Source: Spirogloea muscicola (lineage: Eukaryota > Streptophyta > Zygnematophyceae > Spirogloeales > Spirogloeaceae). Taken from it: a DNA stretch of 64,000 nt. Made by a program: the position numbers and the translations under genes. The stretch is taken from NCBI GenBank assembly GCA_009602725.1, contig WELB01000036.1:543970-607969 (forward strand). The letters are read 5' to 3'. The stretch's first letter is position 1. Each line of letters starts with the position of its first letter. The notes under the pieces were generated by a model, which was not told the origin of the DNA, did no database searches, and saw only the letters and a program-made list of their open reading frames with translations. This document shows positions 1 to 11,473 of the stretch, piece by piece.

Positions 1-100
1 GCCGCCGCCGCCGCCGACGCCGGGGATCGCGGCGGCCTCCGCGGCGGGGCCCGCGGCGTCGGCTCCGCGGATAAGGGACGGGGCGGAGGGGGGGGCCCGC
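1..100. repeat. GCC-rich window edge
   Basis: The window opens with a (GCC)n run followed by very GC-rich sequence. Elsewhere in this window such arrays mark gene 5' ends, so a gene start on the minus strand just outside the window is possible. No protein could be recognised, and the pyrimidine-rich stretch at about 100-200 shows nothing further. Confidence 0.35.
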
Positions 101-384
101 GGGGTGTCCTCCTCCCCCGTACCTCCTCTCCCTCCCTCCTCTCCCCCCCTCCCCTCAGCGCCCTCACAGCCCCCCCTGGCCCCTCGCCCGCACCCCTCAC
201 ACGTGTGCCTACAGCAAAGAAATACACGTGGCGGTTGGCGGGTGGCTGCGCGCGGGGCGGGGCGTACGGGGGCGCTGTCGTGGCGCCACGTGGCGAGTTC
301 TCCTAGCACGGGCCGCGGAGATGGGGGGGCCCATGCAGCGGGTCAGATTCGCCTGCATCTAGTTAAGTTGTCCGTATCTTTGGG

Positions 385-1705
385 CTGGCTTCTCACAGCC
401 ACTTCTTGCGCGGATGAGCTGTCTCCATCTTCTTCAAGTTCCTGTAGTTTTAGCTAGGACTACTCTACCGGTAGAAGAAAGTGCTCTACCAGTAGAGCGC
501 GATGGCTGTGTTGGCTAGCCCACATAAATGAAAACAAATCTCGCATCCGCTGAAGCACACAGCGACTCAAGGGGGCTCACCCCCGTGGAAGAGCTTACAA
601 TGTTTGCAGCACTCGCCCCCTCGAAAAGTGCCTCTTCTTCGTTTTCTCCTAGCCGCAACGTGGTGTGATACTCGTCAACCCTGCCCCTACCTTCCCGGTT
701 GCGGCTGGTAACTGAAGCATACTGAGTGGCCATCTGTGGCGGGCGCCTGTACTGCCTAGTAGTGGTTCTTTTCCAACCACTTCTTTGCCTCAGACCTTGT
801 GCATTCCTTTGGGCTGGCCTCTCCCAGCCACCAGTTAGTGTGGCCGCGCTTGCTTTTTTGCTTCCCTAGGTGGCATACATTGTCCGACTTGCCTGACCTC
901 CGCCTCCATTCTTATTCAGTCTTCGATGGGCTGGCTCTCACAGTCTTGTCCCCCCTGAAAGAGATACTTTTTCTTGGACTCCGTCGCAGCCATTCCCTTA
1001 CTTGAGAGAGCTGTTTCTTGTTGGACACCTTACATCTGCGTACAGGAAGTGCTCTGATTGCCGCCTCCAAGAATCAGCAGCAACTCGCTACTTGGCTGCT
1101 AGTATGCCCGCCTTGCAGTTGCAAAGTAGGGGTTACCGAGCGTCCATCCTCGCTTACTCCTCTTCCTGCATGCGTATCCGCTCTTGGTCCCTTCTGGACC
1201 TTGTCAACTGATTGTGGGCTGGCCCATTGCAGCCCTAGCCATTAGTTTTTCGGAGACCTTATCCTTCTGGTATAACTTCCCCTTCTGTAGATAGCATTGC
1301 TTTTCCTCTTTTTTCTCTTGATCGGGCTGGCCTTTCACAGCCATTGCCCCCTTTGGCAAAAGCTTTCGTATTCTGCACCTTTTTCATTTTGCCAGGGCTA
1401 GCGTCTCGCCCCATCTGGACGAGCTTCTTCTTCTTTTTGTGTCCTTGTGGCCACTGGTTTTGGGCTGGGCCTTCCGCAGTCACTCTCTACTTTGAAGACC
1501 CTTGCTTCTCTTTCGTGTCACACCCGCTTGGACCTTGTCCTTTCTCGCTGGGCTTAAAAGGGTCCGGTTGCTGTGAACTGCTGTGGAAGGGCCAATAGAT
1601 GTGAAAGGCCAACCCAAAGACGCACGGACAGATTCTAAGGGGACCAGAAAGCGCTAAACGACACAGCTAAGCAAGTGACACTTCCAAGTGCTCAATAACC
1701 CCTAG
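385..1705. repeat. Cluster of modular foldback repeats
   Basis: Six or more short modules follow one another. Each has a GGGCTGG arm, a 4-10 base loop and a CAGCC or CCAGCC arm (for example near 391, 813, 1218, 1324 and 1463), often followed by TTGCCCC and a GAGAGCT-CTTCTT-like stretch. From about 1128 to 1703 the block is bounded by inverted ends, TAGGGGTTACCGAG on the left and the reverse-complement form CTCAATAACCCCTA on the right. The same modules recur near 3.3-5.3, 15.1-15.6, 27.6-28.2, 39.3-39.7, 42.6-43.1, 49-50.6, 57.8 and 62.6 kb. No coding capacity was seen. It looks like a non-autonomous foldback/MITE-type family; the mobilising enzyme is unknown. Confidence 0.6.
462..500. repeat. 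Two adjacent short palindromes
   Basis: TCTACCGGTAGA is a perfect 12-base palindrome. About ten bases later GCTCTAC-CA-GTAGAGC forms a 7-bp stem. The two are diverged copies of one motif and lie at the edge of the foldback repeat cluster. Confidence 0.6.
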
Positions 1706-2069
1706 TCAGCAGCCGCACTGTCTCAGTGGCTTGCATATTACCTCGGCAAGAAGCCAAATGCAGCAGCTAAACGCGGCCTGCCGCAAAAGCACTGCAAAAC
1801 CCTGAGACTGCTGGAGCGAGACTGGAACTTTGCATGCAGATCACCTGAGCGAGCGAGTCAGCAGCATTGCAGCCGGGCTGCTCACATTCCTAGCTTTGGG
1901 GTCAAGTAGTTGCGCGCGGGGCAAGCTGCTGTAGGTCTAGGCTGTAGCGTCAACGTCATAACCGGCAGCATGGTCCGAAGATGTCCGTTCCTTGACGCCC
2001 GCAGCCTTGCTGACCTCGTGCCACGCCACGTCAATGTACTTGGGTCTGTGTGCTCGATAAAGTTCATCA
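1706..2069. other. Gene-free stretch
   Basis: No gene, repeat module or RNA is recognised here. It separates the first foldback block from the LINE relic. Confidence 0.4.
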
Positions 2070-2870
2070 TTACCACGTCCGCAATAATATGTGAGCCTCC
2101 TCCAGACGTGCTCCACGTGGTTGGTGCGCCGCGTACTGAGACAATTTCCTCCTTAGCTGGATCGGCATGTCATACGTGTTCTCCATAGCGACGGAGTAGC
2201 GAACCTCCAGAAGCACGCCGGATATAATACCGCACCGCCCCACAACCTGTGCGCGGAGGAGCATGTGCATAGCCAAGTCCGCAGCGTCGTGGTTGCCGCT
2301 CCGCACTCGCACTGCACCACCTCCGCACTCGCACTGCACCACATGAACGAGGGCAGGGCGGCTGCAGGAGGCGGTGGACAGCCGTCTGCAAGATATGGTC
2401 AGGCATGCTGAGTATAGATCAGGAGCATTGTCAACCACGCCACTGCCCCTTAGGAGGATGCTGTCAGTTATCGGGCAAGCCCCATTGTTGACTGATTTAG
2501 ATGATTGCTGCTAAAGTGGAAGGCCGCCTTCTCCACCTCCGCCACATGGCGCGCTTGGGCTTGCAGGTCAAGGGTACACGTGAGGTGCGCGGTTGCCCAG
2601 GTCGGGATGGGCCGCCAACAACGCATGAAAAAGTAAAAGCATGTGGCAGCTAATATCAAGGGGCGGCTTTGGAAGCCAGCCGAGTGCATGTGGAGAGGAA
2701 TCTCGAGTGCATCTACACCAAGCGGAGCCGCAGGCTGGGCAACAGGGGCCTCTCAGTACCCCGTGTAGGAAGGCAGATGAGCTGAGCGGGTGGAGAGGAC
2801 CCGCTGGATTAGCTTATTGCAGGCCGAGTGGAGGACACGCACAACAGCTATTTCAGAGTAGACGCTGGCT
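2070..2870 (-). mobile_element. Diverged LINE (non-LTR) 3' relic
   Basis: Minus-strand reading frames resemble the C-terminal part of the LINE copies at 40-43.5 kb. There is a VQCECG cysteine motif followed by a DLAMHMLLRA stretch and a VAMENTYDMP stretch, matching QCECGA, ELAAHMLRCA and VAVEHSSIMP in the fragment at 43.2 kb. Upstream, LDLQAQARHVAEVEKAAFHF parallels the HVQARIAAVMDRAAFATTL stretch of the 40-kb copy. The frames are interrupted, so this is a decayed fragment. A 22-base unit encoding the cysteine motif is tandemly duplicated at about 2298-2342. The assignment rests on similarity inside this window and on the general layout of LINE C-termini. Confidence 0.5.
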
Positions 2871-3210
2871 GTGAGAAGAATGAAACAGCTCTCGCAATGC
2901 AAGGCAATGGCTGTGGGAATAATGAAAGGCAGTGGCTGCGAGAGGCCAGCCTTAAAAGGACTGAAAAAGATCTGTGAGGTCCGCCCAAAACGCAGTGGCC
3001 ATTTATACCGTCAACCGCAGCACCCTAACTTACCCGGCAGTCCGTGTCGGGAATTCCGGAGACCGGGACTGACTGTACCTCGAAGGTGCGAGTTTGTACT
3101 ACCTGACCAATTCCGGGCGGCCCCGACAGGCAGGTACTGCCCGGGCGGCAGAGGCACCGCGCGAAGCGGGCATTGGAAGAAGGGCTAGCCCCCATCCTCC
3201 AGTCTGTTGC

Positions 3211-4727
3211 TCACACGTGGATTCTGAGCATCCATCTGCATCTCCCTCTGCACCGTCTTGCACTTTGTAGTGTAGTCCTTTTTCGGCACTTCTTTCTTTG
3301 CGGACTTGCATCTCCTGTCTAGAGGTTACTGAGCGTTCCCTGGCTGATGTCTTAGTCCTAGTCGTTCGCACTCAGGCTCCCTCAGATTTTGTCCATTCTT
3401 TTGGGCTGGCCATTCCCAGCCACCAGTCAATCTGGCCGCGCTTCCTTCTTTTCTTTGGCCTTGAACATTGTCCATTCTTTTTGGGTTGGCTTTGCCAGCC
3501 CCTTCTTCTCTATGGGCGGGCTTTTCTTTCTTCTTTCTCCATCCTCCATCTTCCTGCCCCTTGCGCAGGCTTCCCCCAGGAATTAGAAAGTGCTCGCCCA
3601 TTGAGGATAAGGGCTGGAAAAGCCAGCCCAAAAAAGAGTACGAGAAGGGGGCCAGGGGAAACGCTAAGAAAAGCAAGCACACAAAGGAACAAAGCAGCTA
3701 CGCATCACTCAGTAACCCCCTGCTAAGCAGCCGCAGATCAGAGATGCTAGGCTCGTGGAAGTGGGTCCCCTGGCCAGAGCCTGAGGCAGCAGCGAGGGCT
3801 CTGCCACTTCTTTCTGTTACTTAGCGCTTCCCCTGGCCCCCTTCTCGTACTCTGTTCATTCTTTTTCGGGCTGGTTGTTCCAGCCCCTATTTTCAATGGG
3901 CGAGCACTTTCTTCTGCCAGCACGAAGGTGCAGTGCGCGGGCCATAGACCTCTTCAGCGAGACGGCCAGGCGCACACGATACACTTGCGCCAGCGACCCG
4001 GCTGCAGGAAGAAAGTGCTCGCCCGGAAAGTCTACCGGCTCCCCATGGAAGCGACGGGCGATGGTGTGGCGGGCAAGCTGGGTGAGCAGCTCGAGCCACT
4101 GACGCCCAGCGCCCCATGGGTGTCAATTGCCGACGGGAAGGAATTTCGTGGTGGTCGCTTGTCGTCACCTTGTCGTCATGAATTCCTGGCTGTCTGGGCA
4201 AGCGCTTGACGAATCCGGTGACGACATTCCTTTGATGAAAGATCTGAGTTGGGGCTGTTTCTCTGACCTGCGGCTGCTCAACAGGGGTCATTGAGTGCCT
4301 AGTGGCCACTTGAGTCGCAGTGTGCGTTAGTGCTCTTCTGGCCACTTCAGACTTACTGTTCATTCTTATTCTGCAGAATGCGGCTCTCGCTTAGTTTGCA
4401 GCGCTCGCAAGCGTTGGCTCTTCATCAACGTGCAGGGCGCGCTCTAAATCAGGCCTCCGGCTTCCGTGGCGGCGCTCCAGCTCCCCAGGTTAGCTTGTCG
4501 GATCTGTTTGTGCTTACCCGTGGGTACCAATGTCACCTTAGGCACCTTAGTATAGAGAAGGTGCTCGCCCATTGAGAAGAGGGGCTGGCAAAGCCAACCC
4601 AAAATGAATGGACAATGTTCAAAGCCAAAGAAAGAAGTGCCGAAAAAGGACTACACTACAAAGTGCAAGACGGTGCAGAGGGAGATGCAGATGGCTGCTC
4701 AGTATCCACGTGAGCAACAGCAGATCA
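3211..4727. repeat. Composite repeat block bounded by ~95-bp inverted repeats
   Basis: Sequence at about 3211-3302 recurs almost exactly in reverse complement at about 4631-4727, giving 1.5 kb of material between inverted borders. Inside lie further inverted pairs. About 3588-3680 (minus) mirrors about 3820-3915 (plus). A foldback unit at about 3323-3719 carries GGTTACTGAG and CTCAGTAACC ends. The segment at 3938-4140 has a diverged partner at about 39830-40020, and 4390-4560 has a partner at about 42690-42825. No protein domain was recognised. Nested insertion of foldback elements is the simplest reading. Confidence 0.6.
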
Positions 4728-5300
4728 GTATTAGTATAGGTCTCCGTGTTATGTAGCCTTGTTTAGTTTGCACTAGACTCTGCCCGAACAATGTTATGGC
4801 TTGCATTGGCCCCCGTTTCATTTCATGCGCTCCGCGCGCCTTCTCTCATGAGTCGAGTCGAGTCTTGTTCTTCAAAGGCCTCTTTTCCAGGGGGCTATCT
4901 GTGGAGAGCACCGACCTTGTGGAAGAAGCTCCGCTTGGGGCCCAGCATGAAGCAGCCTAGCATAAGGAAGAGGGAAGATGCTCTTCCAGATGGGGGCGAT
5001 GCTTGTGAAAGGCCAGCCCAAAAGCAAGGAACCTTCTCAATGAGGGCCATGGCTGCGCAACTGGCCTGGTAAGCAAGTAGGCGAGCCATGCGCATGAAGC
5101 AAGGGAAGGGCAGATCAGGCGAACACAACCGTGCCGGCGAAGGCTAGGGGCTGGGAGCAAAAGAGTGGGGCTACACTGCAAAAGCGGAGTGGACAGGCCC
5201 GAAGAGGCCGGAAGCGAGAAGCCGCGACCAACCGAGTGGAGCTCCACGACCCAGACCAGATGCTCTCGACAGCCCGTGGGCCAAAAAGGGCTTCCAGTAA
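4728..5300. repeat. Further dispersed repeat modules
   Basis: About 4739-4847 is a diverged copy of about 42828-42938, with shorter pieces of the same module at 27985-28050 and 61813-61878 (shared core CTGCCYGAACAATG, then CATGCGC near CGCGCCTTCTC). Hairpin modules in minus orientation lie near 5010 and 5310. No gene was recognised. Confidence 0.55.
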
Positions 5301-5686
5301 ACGGCGATGGCTGTGTGATTGGCCAGCCCAGCAAGAAAGGAAGTTGAATTACGGAGTGCACCCGGGGGGCGTCAGCCCGACGCAGCAGGCGCGAGCCGCC
5401 GGATGCGGCGCGCGGTCATCATCGGACGGCGTGGGCCCGCCGGCGCGCGGGGGGCCCATCTCGAAAGGTGTGGCGGGTCCCGCGTGGCGCAGCAAAACGT
5501 CAACGGAAAGGTGCCGACGGTCATCGTCGCGAAGAACGGGGAACGGGCGGTGGCGCGGCGAAGGTCCGGAGGGGGTCCCCGGGTGCCGCGTGGCGGGCGG
5601 CGGGCCGGCGGGGGGAGGGCGCCGGTAAGGCCCACGATACGGGGGCGGGGANCCCCCCGCGGCCCCGTGAACTCCTCGGCTTTGTC

Positions 5687-5728
<42 letters not shown>

Positions 5729-5988
5729 GTCGGGACCTCGGCTCCTCCATCGGCGCGTGCATGTGCTTAGCCCGGCTGGCTGACGACGCCTAGCGAGGCT
5801 GACCGAGGACGGCGCGTCGGCCCGGCCTCAGGCCTTGGGCTGCCCGCCATCACCGCCATCTCCTGGGACCGCCGCCCGTCGCCTTCCTATCGGCCTCTCT
5901 TTCCTGCCGTGCTTCCGCAGCCTCCCGCCGCCGCCGCCGCCGCCGCCGCTGCTACCGCGGCTGACGGCCCCGTTCGGAACCGCCTACG
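5301..5988 (+). promoter_or_regulatory. GC-rich leader with two (CCG)n arrays upstream of the nucleotidyltransferase
   Basis: This is very GC-rich sequence. Two CCG/GCC trinucleotide arrays at about 5689-5725 and 5926-5949 stand directly before the first coding exon, the usual position of such arrays in this window. One ambiguous base lies at 5652. It probably holds the promoter and 5' UTR of the downstream gene. No individual promoter element could be assigned. Confidence 0.4.
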
Positions 5989-8900
5989 ATGCTTGAGAGC
6001 CGGTTCTTTCCGGCACCACCACATCCTGCTGAGGGCTTAGGAGTGTCCAGGCACCTGTTCGACGTCGGCGACGAAATCTTCCACAAGCAAGGAGGACATG
6101 CCAGTTGTGAAGATCGATGCGAGAGCAACAGGAGTGAGTCGGTTGTTACCAGTTCAGGTGACCAGGATGTTGCGGATTCGGCGAGCTCATCTGGAAGCAT
6201 TGAGGCTTCATCGCACAGCCTGCCGCACAGGCGCCGGCAGGAGGACGGTCGGCGATGGCTGGCGGCTGTCAACGACCGTACTTCGGAGCTCATTGCGAGG
6301 ATACAGCCGACGAGGCAGGCCGATGTCCGCCGCTACAACATCGTTGAGTATGTACGCCACCTCACACAGAGGTGCTTTGACTGCCAGGTGAGCCCGACGG
6401 CATCCTGGAGCAGATAGCTAAGTCAGTGCTGGTGCAGTGCTTATCCATCCACCACGGTGCTCTGTCTTCCAAGCCTGGTCTGTCCTGGCTCTGCCAAATC
6501 ATTCCTATGAGGACGTGGTTTGCAGTGCTACTTGTTGTGTGTCTGGCAGTAGGCAGGTTGGTAGGCAGGTTGGTGAAGAGGCTGCCATGGCCTGTCTCAG
6601 GGGGTAAAGATATTGTGTCAAGCGCTCCCTTCAGCAGACTGGCACGGGGGTATACTGCATGGACATGCATTTAGAGACCGTTTGCAGCACGGTTTTAGTG
6701 GTCATTTAAGATATAGAATGCCAGCTGCTTGATAGATGGAATTTCAGTATATTGTCCTAGAATGAGCGAGCGTCCTGGTTGCAGTCGCTTCATCAGGGTC
6801 TTGCTTCAGACTCCCTTTGCTTGATGTGCAGGTCTTCACATTTGGTTCAGTGCCCCTGAAGACATATCTCCCTCTTGGAGATATCGATTTGACAATTTTC
6901 TGTCAGATCCAGGCCGTCAAGGACATTTGGGCATATGAGCTTAAAAGAGTCCTCGACAGTGAAATGCGCAATCCTGGGGCATTGTACAAAGTGACGGGCG
7001 TAGTACTTATTGAAGCCAAGGTACACTGCGATACCCAAATTTTAGGGTCAAGGACCTGTTATGCAGCTGTGCAGCTGTACAGCAGTACATACATATTAAA
7101 ATAGCTTCTGAGGCCTGACTGGACCAGATCATGACAGTATGACAGCCAGTCAACACAGCATGCAAAACTGCTGTCACGTCTGTAAAATTTATATCAGTGT
7201 TCAGAGCAATGCCCCGCAAGCAAAGCAAGGTCAGCTTGGCCAAGTTCACTGCAAAGGCTCGAAGGTGAAGTTTGAAGTGAAAGAGGGATAATGTACTGAT
7301 TCTTTATACTCTTGCACCTATCAGGTCCGTCTTATAAAATGCTGTATCGAAGGCATCATGGTTGACATCTCATTTGACCAGCTTGGAGGTCTGGGTACAC
7401 TCTGCTTTCTTGAACAGGTACTATGCTTCACATATCGGGCTTTGCCATATTACCACGTGCCTTGGTCATTGTAGGAAGCTTATCAGTCTGACCTGGAACA
7501 ACAAACCGATGCTTGGCATGTGCGTCTCTATGACATGTGCACATACACAGACAGCAGCATCAGACAAGACAAGATTTGAAGGAGCAGTGGACGACCAAAG
7601 TTAGATGTGCATGTCTTGCAAGGCTTTCACAAGCATATAGAGACTCATGTCCTGCATTGCCATTGTTTGTGGCTCATAGGTTGACCGTCTCATTCGACGA
7701 GATCACCTTTTCAAGCAGAGTGTCATCCTAGTCAAGGCTTGGGCCTGCTATGAGAGCCACATTATCGGAGCCAATCAAGGGCTCTTATCAACATATGCCT
7801 TGGAAGTTCTCCTTCTTTACATATTTCAGATATATCATGCCAACCTTTGTAGCCCCCTACAGGTAAGTTTTCTTGCCTTCAAATGCAGACATCAAATTCT
7901 GGAGAGACAAACTATACGAGTTAGATTATGCACAGGGGCTGGCCAATTTGCATGCTGCTACTCCACAGTACACGGTGATCTCCTGAGAGATAAGTCCAAG
8001 AGACATGCGGGAGAGCAAGGGAACGAAGTAATTAATGCAGCAGTCATACATCATGATGTCATACATAATCTTCCTCTGTCTATGCACTGACTTAATCAGA
8101 CCATTTTGACCACTCCTTCTTCAGGTTCTTCTACATTTTCTGAATTTCTTTGGCACGTTTGACTGGGATACTTACTGCCTGACATTGAGAGGACCTATAC
8201 CTTTGGACGCCCTCCGAAGCTCAAGAAGTGAGTAACCTTATAGTCTGTCTCGAACATCTTAATGCTATCAGGATTCGTCAACGTAGATTGCATAGTTGAC
8301 CTCTTTATCTAGCCGTCTCATTTTCAAGTAGTTCAGATATCAAATTGGATACAGACCTGCCTGTGACATTACATCACTCATGAGGCTTGCTCTGATGTTC
8401 AGGACTCTGTCTCCTAGTAAACTATGCAACAGAGATGTCGCATAACGGCCATGACGCTTTTGGGATATATTGACTTGCCTTTGAGAGCTTGCATGAGCTT
8501 GGGAATGTCAAGGTGCATGCATGACTCATGGTCTATCCTGCTCTTGCTATTTGCAGCTGAATCTACTGTACCATCTGCAAATGGGCTACTTTTGAATGAG
8601 GAGTTTCTGATGCAGTGTCGCTCATTATACTCCACGACTTCACCTGGATGGTATGCTGGTGGCTGCCGGGACTTTGTACTCAAGCACATGAACATCATGG
8701 ACCCCTTGCTGGAGATCAACAATCTTGGTCGCAGCGTCACAAAAGGCAAGATCATCCTTCCTTCTTAGGCTTAGTTGTCTTTCAGGCAGCAGACATGCTT
8801 GTCTACCCACATGGATGTTAAGTTGAAGTTGGCTGTCCTTTGAAGCTATGTCATATCGTAGACATTGGACAAGGTTGCGTGTGATGAGCGTGCTTTGATG

Positions 8901-11473
8901 AGGGGTGCCTTACTACTGGCATCACAAGGTGTTGGCTATACAATCAATCTGGTATCGCTCGCCTCACCTTGCTCTGGTGCAGAGCTGCTGTGTTGACGCA
9001 TTTCCTGATTTCTTATGCAGACAACTTCCTGTATATCAGAGGTGCCATAGCTGCAGCATCACAGAAGCTTAATTCCATCATCAAAGGCCAGGATGGATAT
9101 GTATTGAGTAGCCTAGATTCCTTCTTCGGCAACACCTGGGATCAGAATAAGTCAGCTAGGAGAGCGGATGTGGGACCTCGAGGTGAAGCTGATCAAGGAC
9201 AGGAGGAGCTTCAGCTGTTCTGTGGCCAGCCGAATGTGTCTCTTTCAATGGCACTCAGGTCATCAACTGTGATGCCACTGGTGCAGTTTCCAGCGGTGGC
9301 TTTGGCCCCATTTGTACACACATATCCACTTTACATCTACAGACAGTTGGAAGCTGCCTGCAGAGGAAGAGGTGAAGAGGTGGAGATCGGGGCTAAGTCA
9401 AGCCATCTGCAGGAAAATGGACATGTGGTGCCAAGACCGCTGATTGCACACAGTGTGATGCCATGCAACACCAAGAGAATGTCAATGACAGGCAATGCAT
9501 TCAGTGCAGTGCCGTCAGTCGAGCCATCCTCTGTGGACCAGCTTGGCAGCCCCTTCTGCACAACCGGGTCGCAGCCCGTTGCCACACTGCACACAATGGC
9601 AGATCCAATGGTGGCCAACCTCAGCATGCCCTTGCATTCTCAGGCAGACGCAGGTGCCCGCACCTTGGGCAGCAGCTTCCCTGCCAAGGTGCTCTCCCAA
9701 GCTGGTGCTGTGCCCCCAAACAACGCGCTGCCATCTCTGCCCAACCAGGTCTTGCACGGAGGTCTCCGTGGACCCTATGTGACGAGTAGCGTGCCGCTGT
9801 TGGCGTGCAACGGGACCCACAATATGGCTCTTATGCTCAACGGTGAGAGGAGTGGAGGCGGGCACTCTCTACTGCACAGGGTCCAGACTAATCCATGCAG
9901 CACACAAAAGGATGGCAGGTTCGTGGGCCGTGAGGAGCCACCTGTCCAGACCGACTCCGGGTTGCAGAGGGAGAACGTGGAGGATAATCAAGCGTGGTAT
10001 CTTGTGCAATCAACCTCAGATATCTTGGTCAGCAATTTTCAAGAGTTGCACGTCAATCTATGCATGGCTCGTGGATATCAAGACATGCGCTCTACATCTT
10101 CACGGCAGCAAATGTATGTCCAACAACGAAGTAACCGCAGTGTCTTCTTTGCCACGGTGAGGTTCCACTTAAATGCTGCAGACTAATGGCGCATGTATGA
10201 ATCTGGTTGTTTGATTCTTTCTCAGTTTCGTTTATATTGGCATATTCTGTTCCAGAAAGTTCATAGGCTGAGCACGCCATTGTCAGAGCCAGATCGTTGC
10301 ACCCATCCCAACCCCCTCATTCAACGTCCACACCCAATGTCTCCTGAATATTCTCAGCTACACTTGCAAATTTCAAGTTCACACTGCCTTCTTGCTTACC
10401 TAGTGTCTCTAGACAGTGATTCAGCCTGCCACTGTCTGTTTTCTCTAATAGGTAATGAAATGAGCGGTGCTGTGCAGAGATCAAAGGCTTCAGATGAGCG
10501 TGGTCCGCAAAGGAGATTTGACATTCCTCGTTTGGCCCACCAGTATGGACCTCGCAGTGGGATAGTAAGACCCAAGCCAACACCAAGGAGACCCGCAATC
10601 TTAGAAACAGAGCCACCTCCGATTTCCTCTCAGGCAGATGGTGAGCTGGACGATAGCTTGTCGCGGTGTGGTACTTCCAAGGTGCTGCAGAATGACAGCT
10701 GCGTGGGCGACTTTGCTGAGCAGCGGATAAGCCAAGAGGGCGATGGAACACCTCCTATTTTGTCATCCGAGAATCCAGCAAATGAGAAGACTCCTAGGGA
10801 TATGAACTTTGGCCAGAACATGCAGGAAGGCTCGTCTTCTCTGCGCGAAGTGAAGGGCACTACCTGCTTGCAAGCTGCTGTCTGCTCTCAAGGTGAGCAG
10901 CAGGGAGGGGGCGTGAACGAGCAGGTGCTTGACGTGCCTGATGGTGGTGACATGGTGCATCTGGCCAAACCCCAGCCACTTTCTAGCACCAGAGTCCACA
11001 CTCGTGTTGAGCAATCAGGCTGCCTCGCAAACAGCAGCAGGCAGTCTCTCCCACCCACATCCGCAGCAGAGACCTACCAAGAGCAAAATTCAGCAGCAGC
11101 AAAGCCGATCGCGCTTGCAAGGTCAGTTTGTCCCTCTCTTGCTACTCCTGGTGGCAACCTGATGTATGCGCTTGCTTCACTTCACTCTTAGGCACTTCAA
11201 CTACTTATCATAAGGTTGTGTTGGCCTGATCGATATTGGCTATCATCAAGTTGAGCTCGCAGTTTGAGGGACCACTTCCCTCCTTCAGGCACCGTCCATG
11301 CAGAATGCAATTCAGGGTGTCTGAGAAAATCTCAATCAGTCTGTGGTTGGGTTGACATGGCATTCTCTGTGCTTGGCAGGCTCAATGAATACCAGCTGAA
11401 GGAGGAAGACTTTCCCCCTCTCAGGGCTCAAAGTAGAAGCACGAGCCACCAAAGCTGGCATGTCCGACTTTAA
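5989..11473 (+). CDS. Plant-type poly(A) polymerase/OAS1-fold nucleotidyltransferase
   Basis: Nine exons: 5989-6387, 6832-7020, 7325-7417, 7680-7862, 8125-8227, 8557-8745, 9021-9842, 10452-11121 and 11380-11473. They total 2742 nt (913 aa), with all phases closing. Exon 2 holds FGSVPLKTYLPLGDIDLT, the G-S plus D-x-D catalytic motif of DNA polymerase beta-like nucleotidyltransferases. Exon 3 supplies VDISFDQLGG, carrying the expected third acidic residue. Exons 4-6 (KAWACYES, STYALEVLLLYIF, NIMDPLLEINNLGRSV) match the PAP/OAS1 substrate-binding domain of land-plant homologues. The C-terminal half is low-complexity and unconserved except the final EEDFPPL motif, also seen in plant relatives. 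Family members are presumed to add nucleotides to RNA 3' ends; the substrate is unknown. Intron 6 (8746-9020) starts with GC, not GT. The exon 7 donor at 9843 was chosen because it keeps phase; 10157 is an alternative that breaks frame. Confidence 0.85.

Noticed and set aside
104-457. Open frame of 117 codons near the left edge
   Set aside because: Low-complexity Pro/Ser-rich translation of a pyrimidine-rich stretch, with no homology and no splice context.
5340-5650. rRNA gene or spacer, because of the very high GC
   Set aside because: No conserved rRNA segment is present. It fits the GC-rich 5' regions seen at other genes here.
9843-10186. Extension of nucleotidyltransferase exon 7 to 10156
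   Set aside because: The frame is open, but its donor is out of phase with the acceptor at 10452. The donor at 9843 fits.
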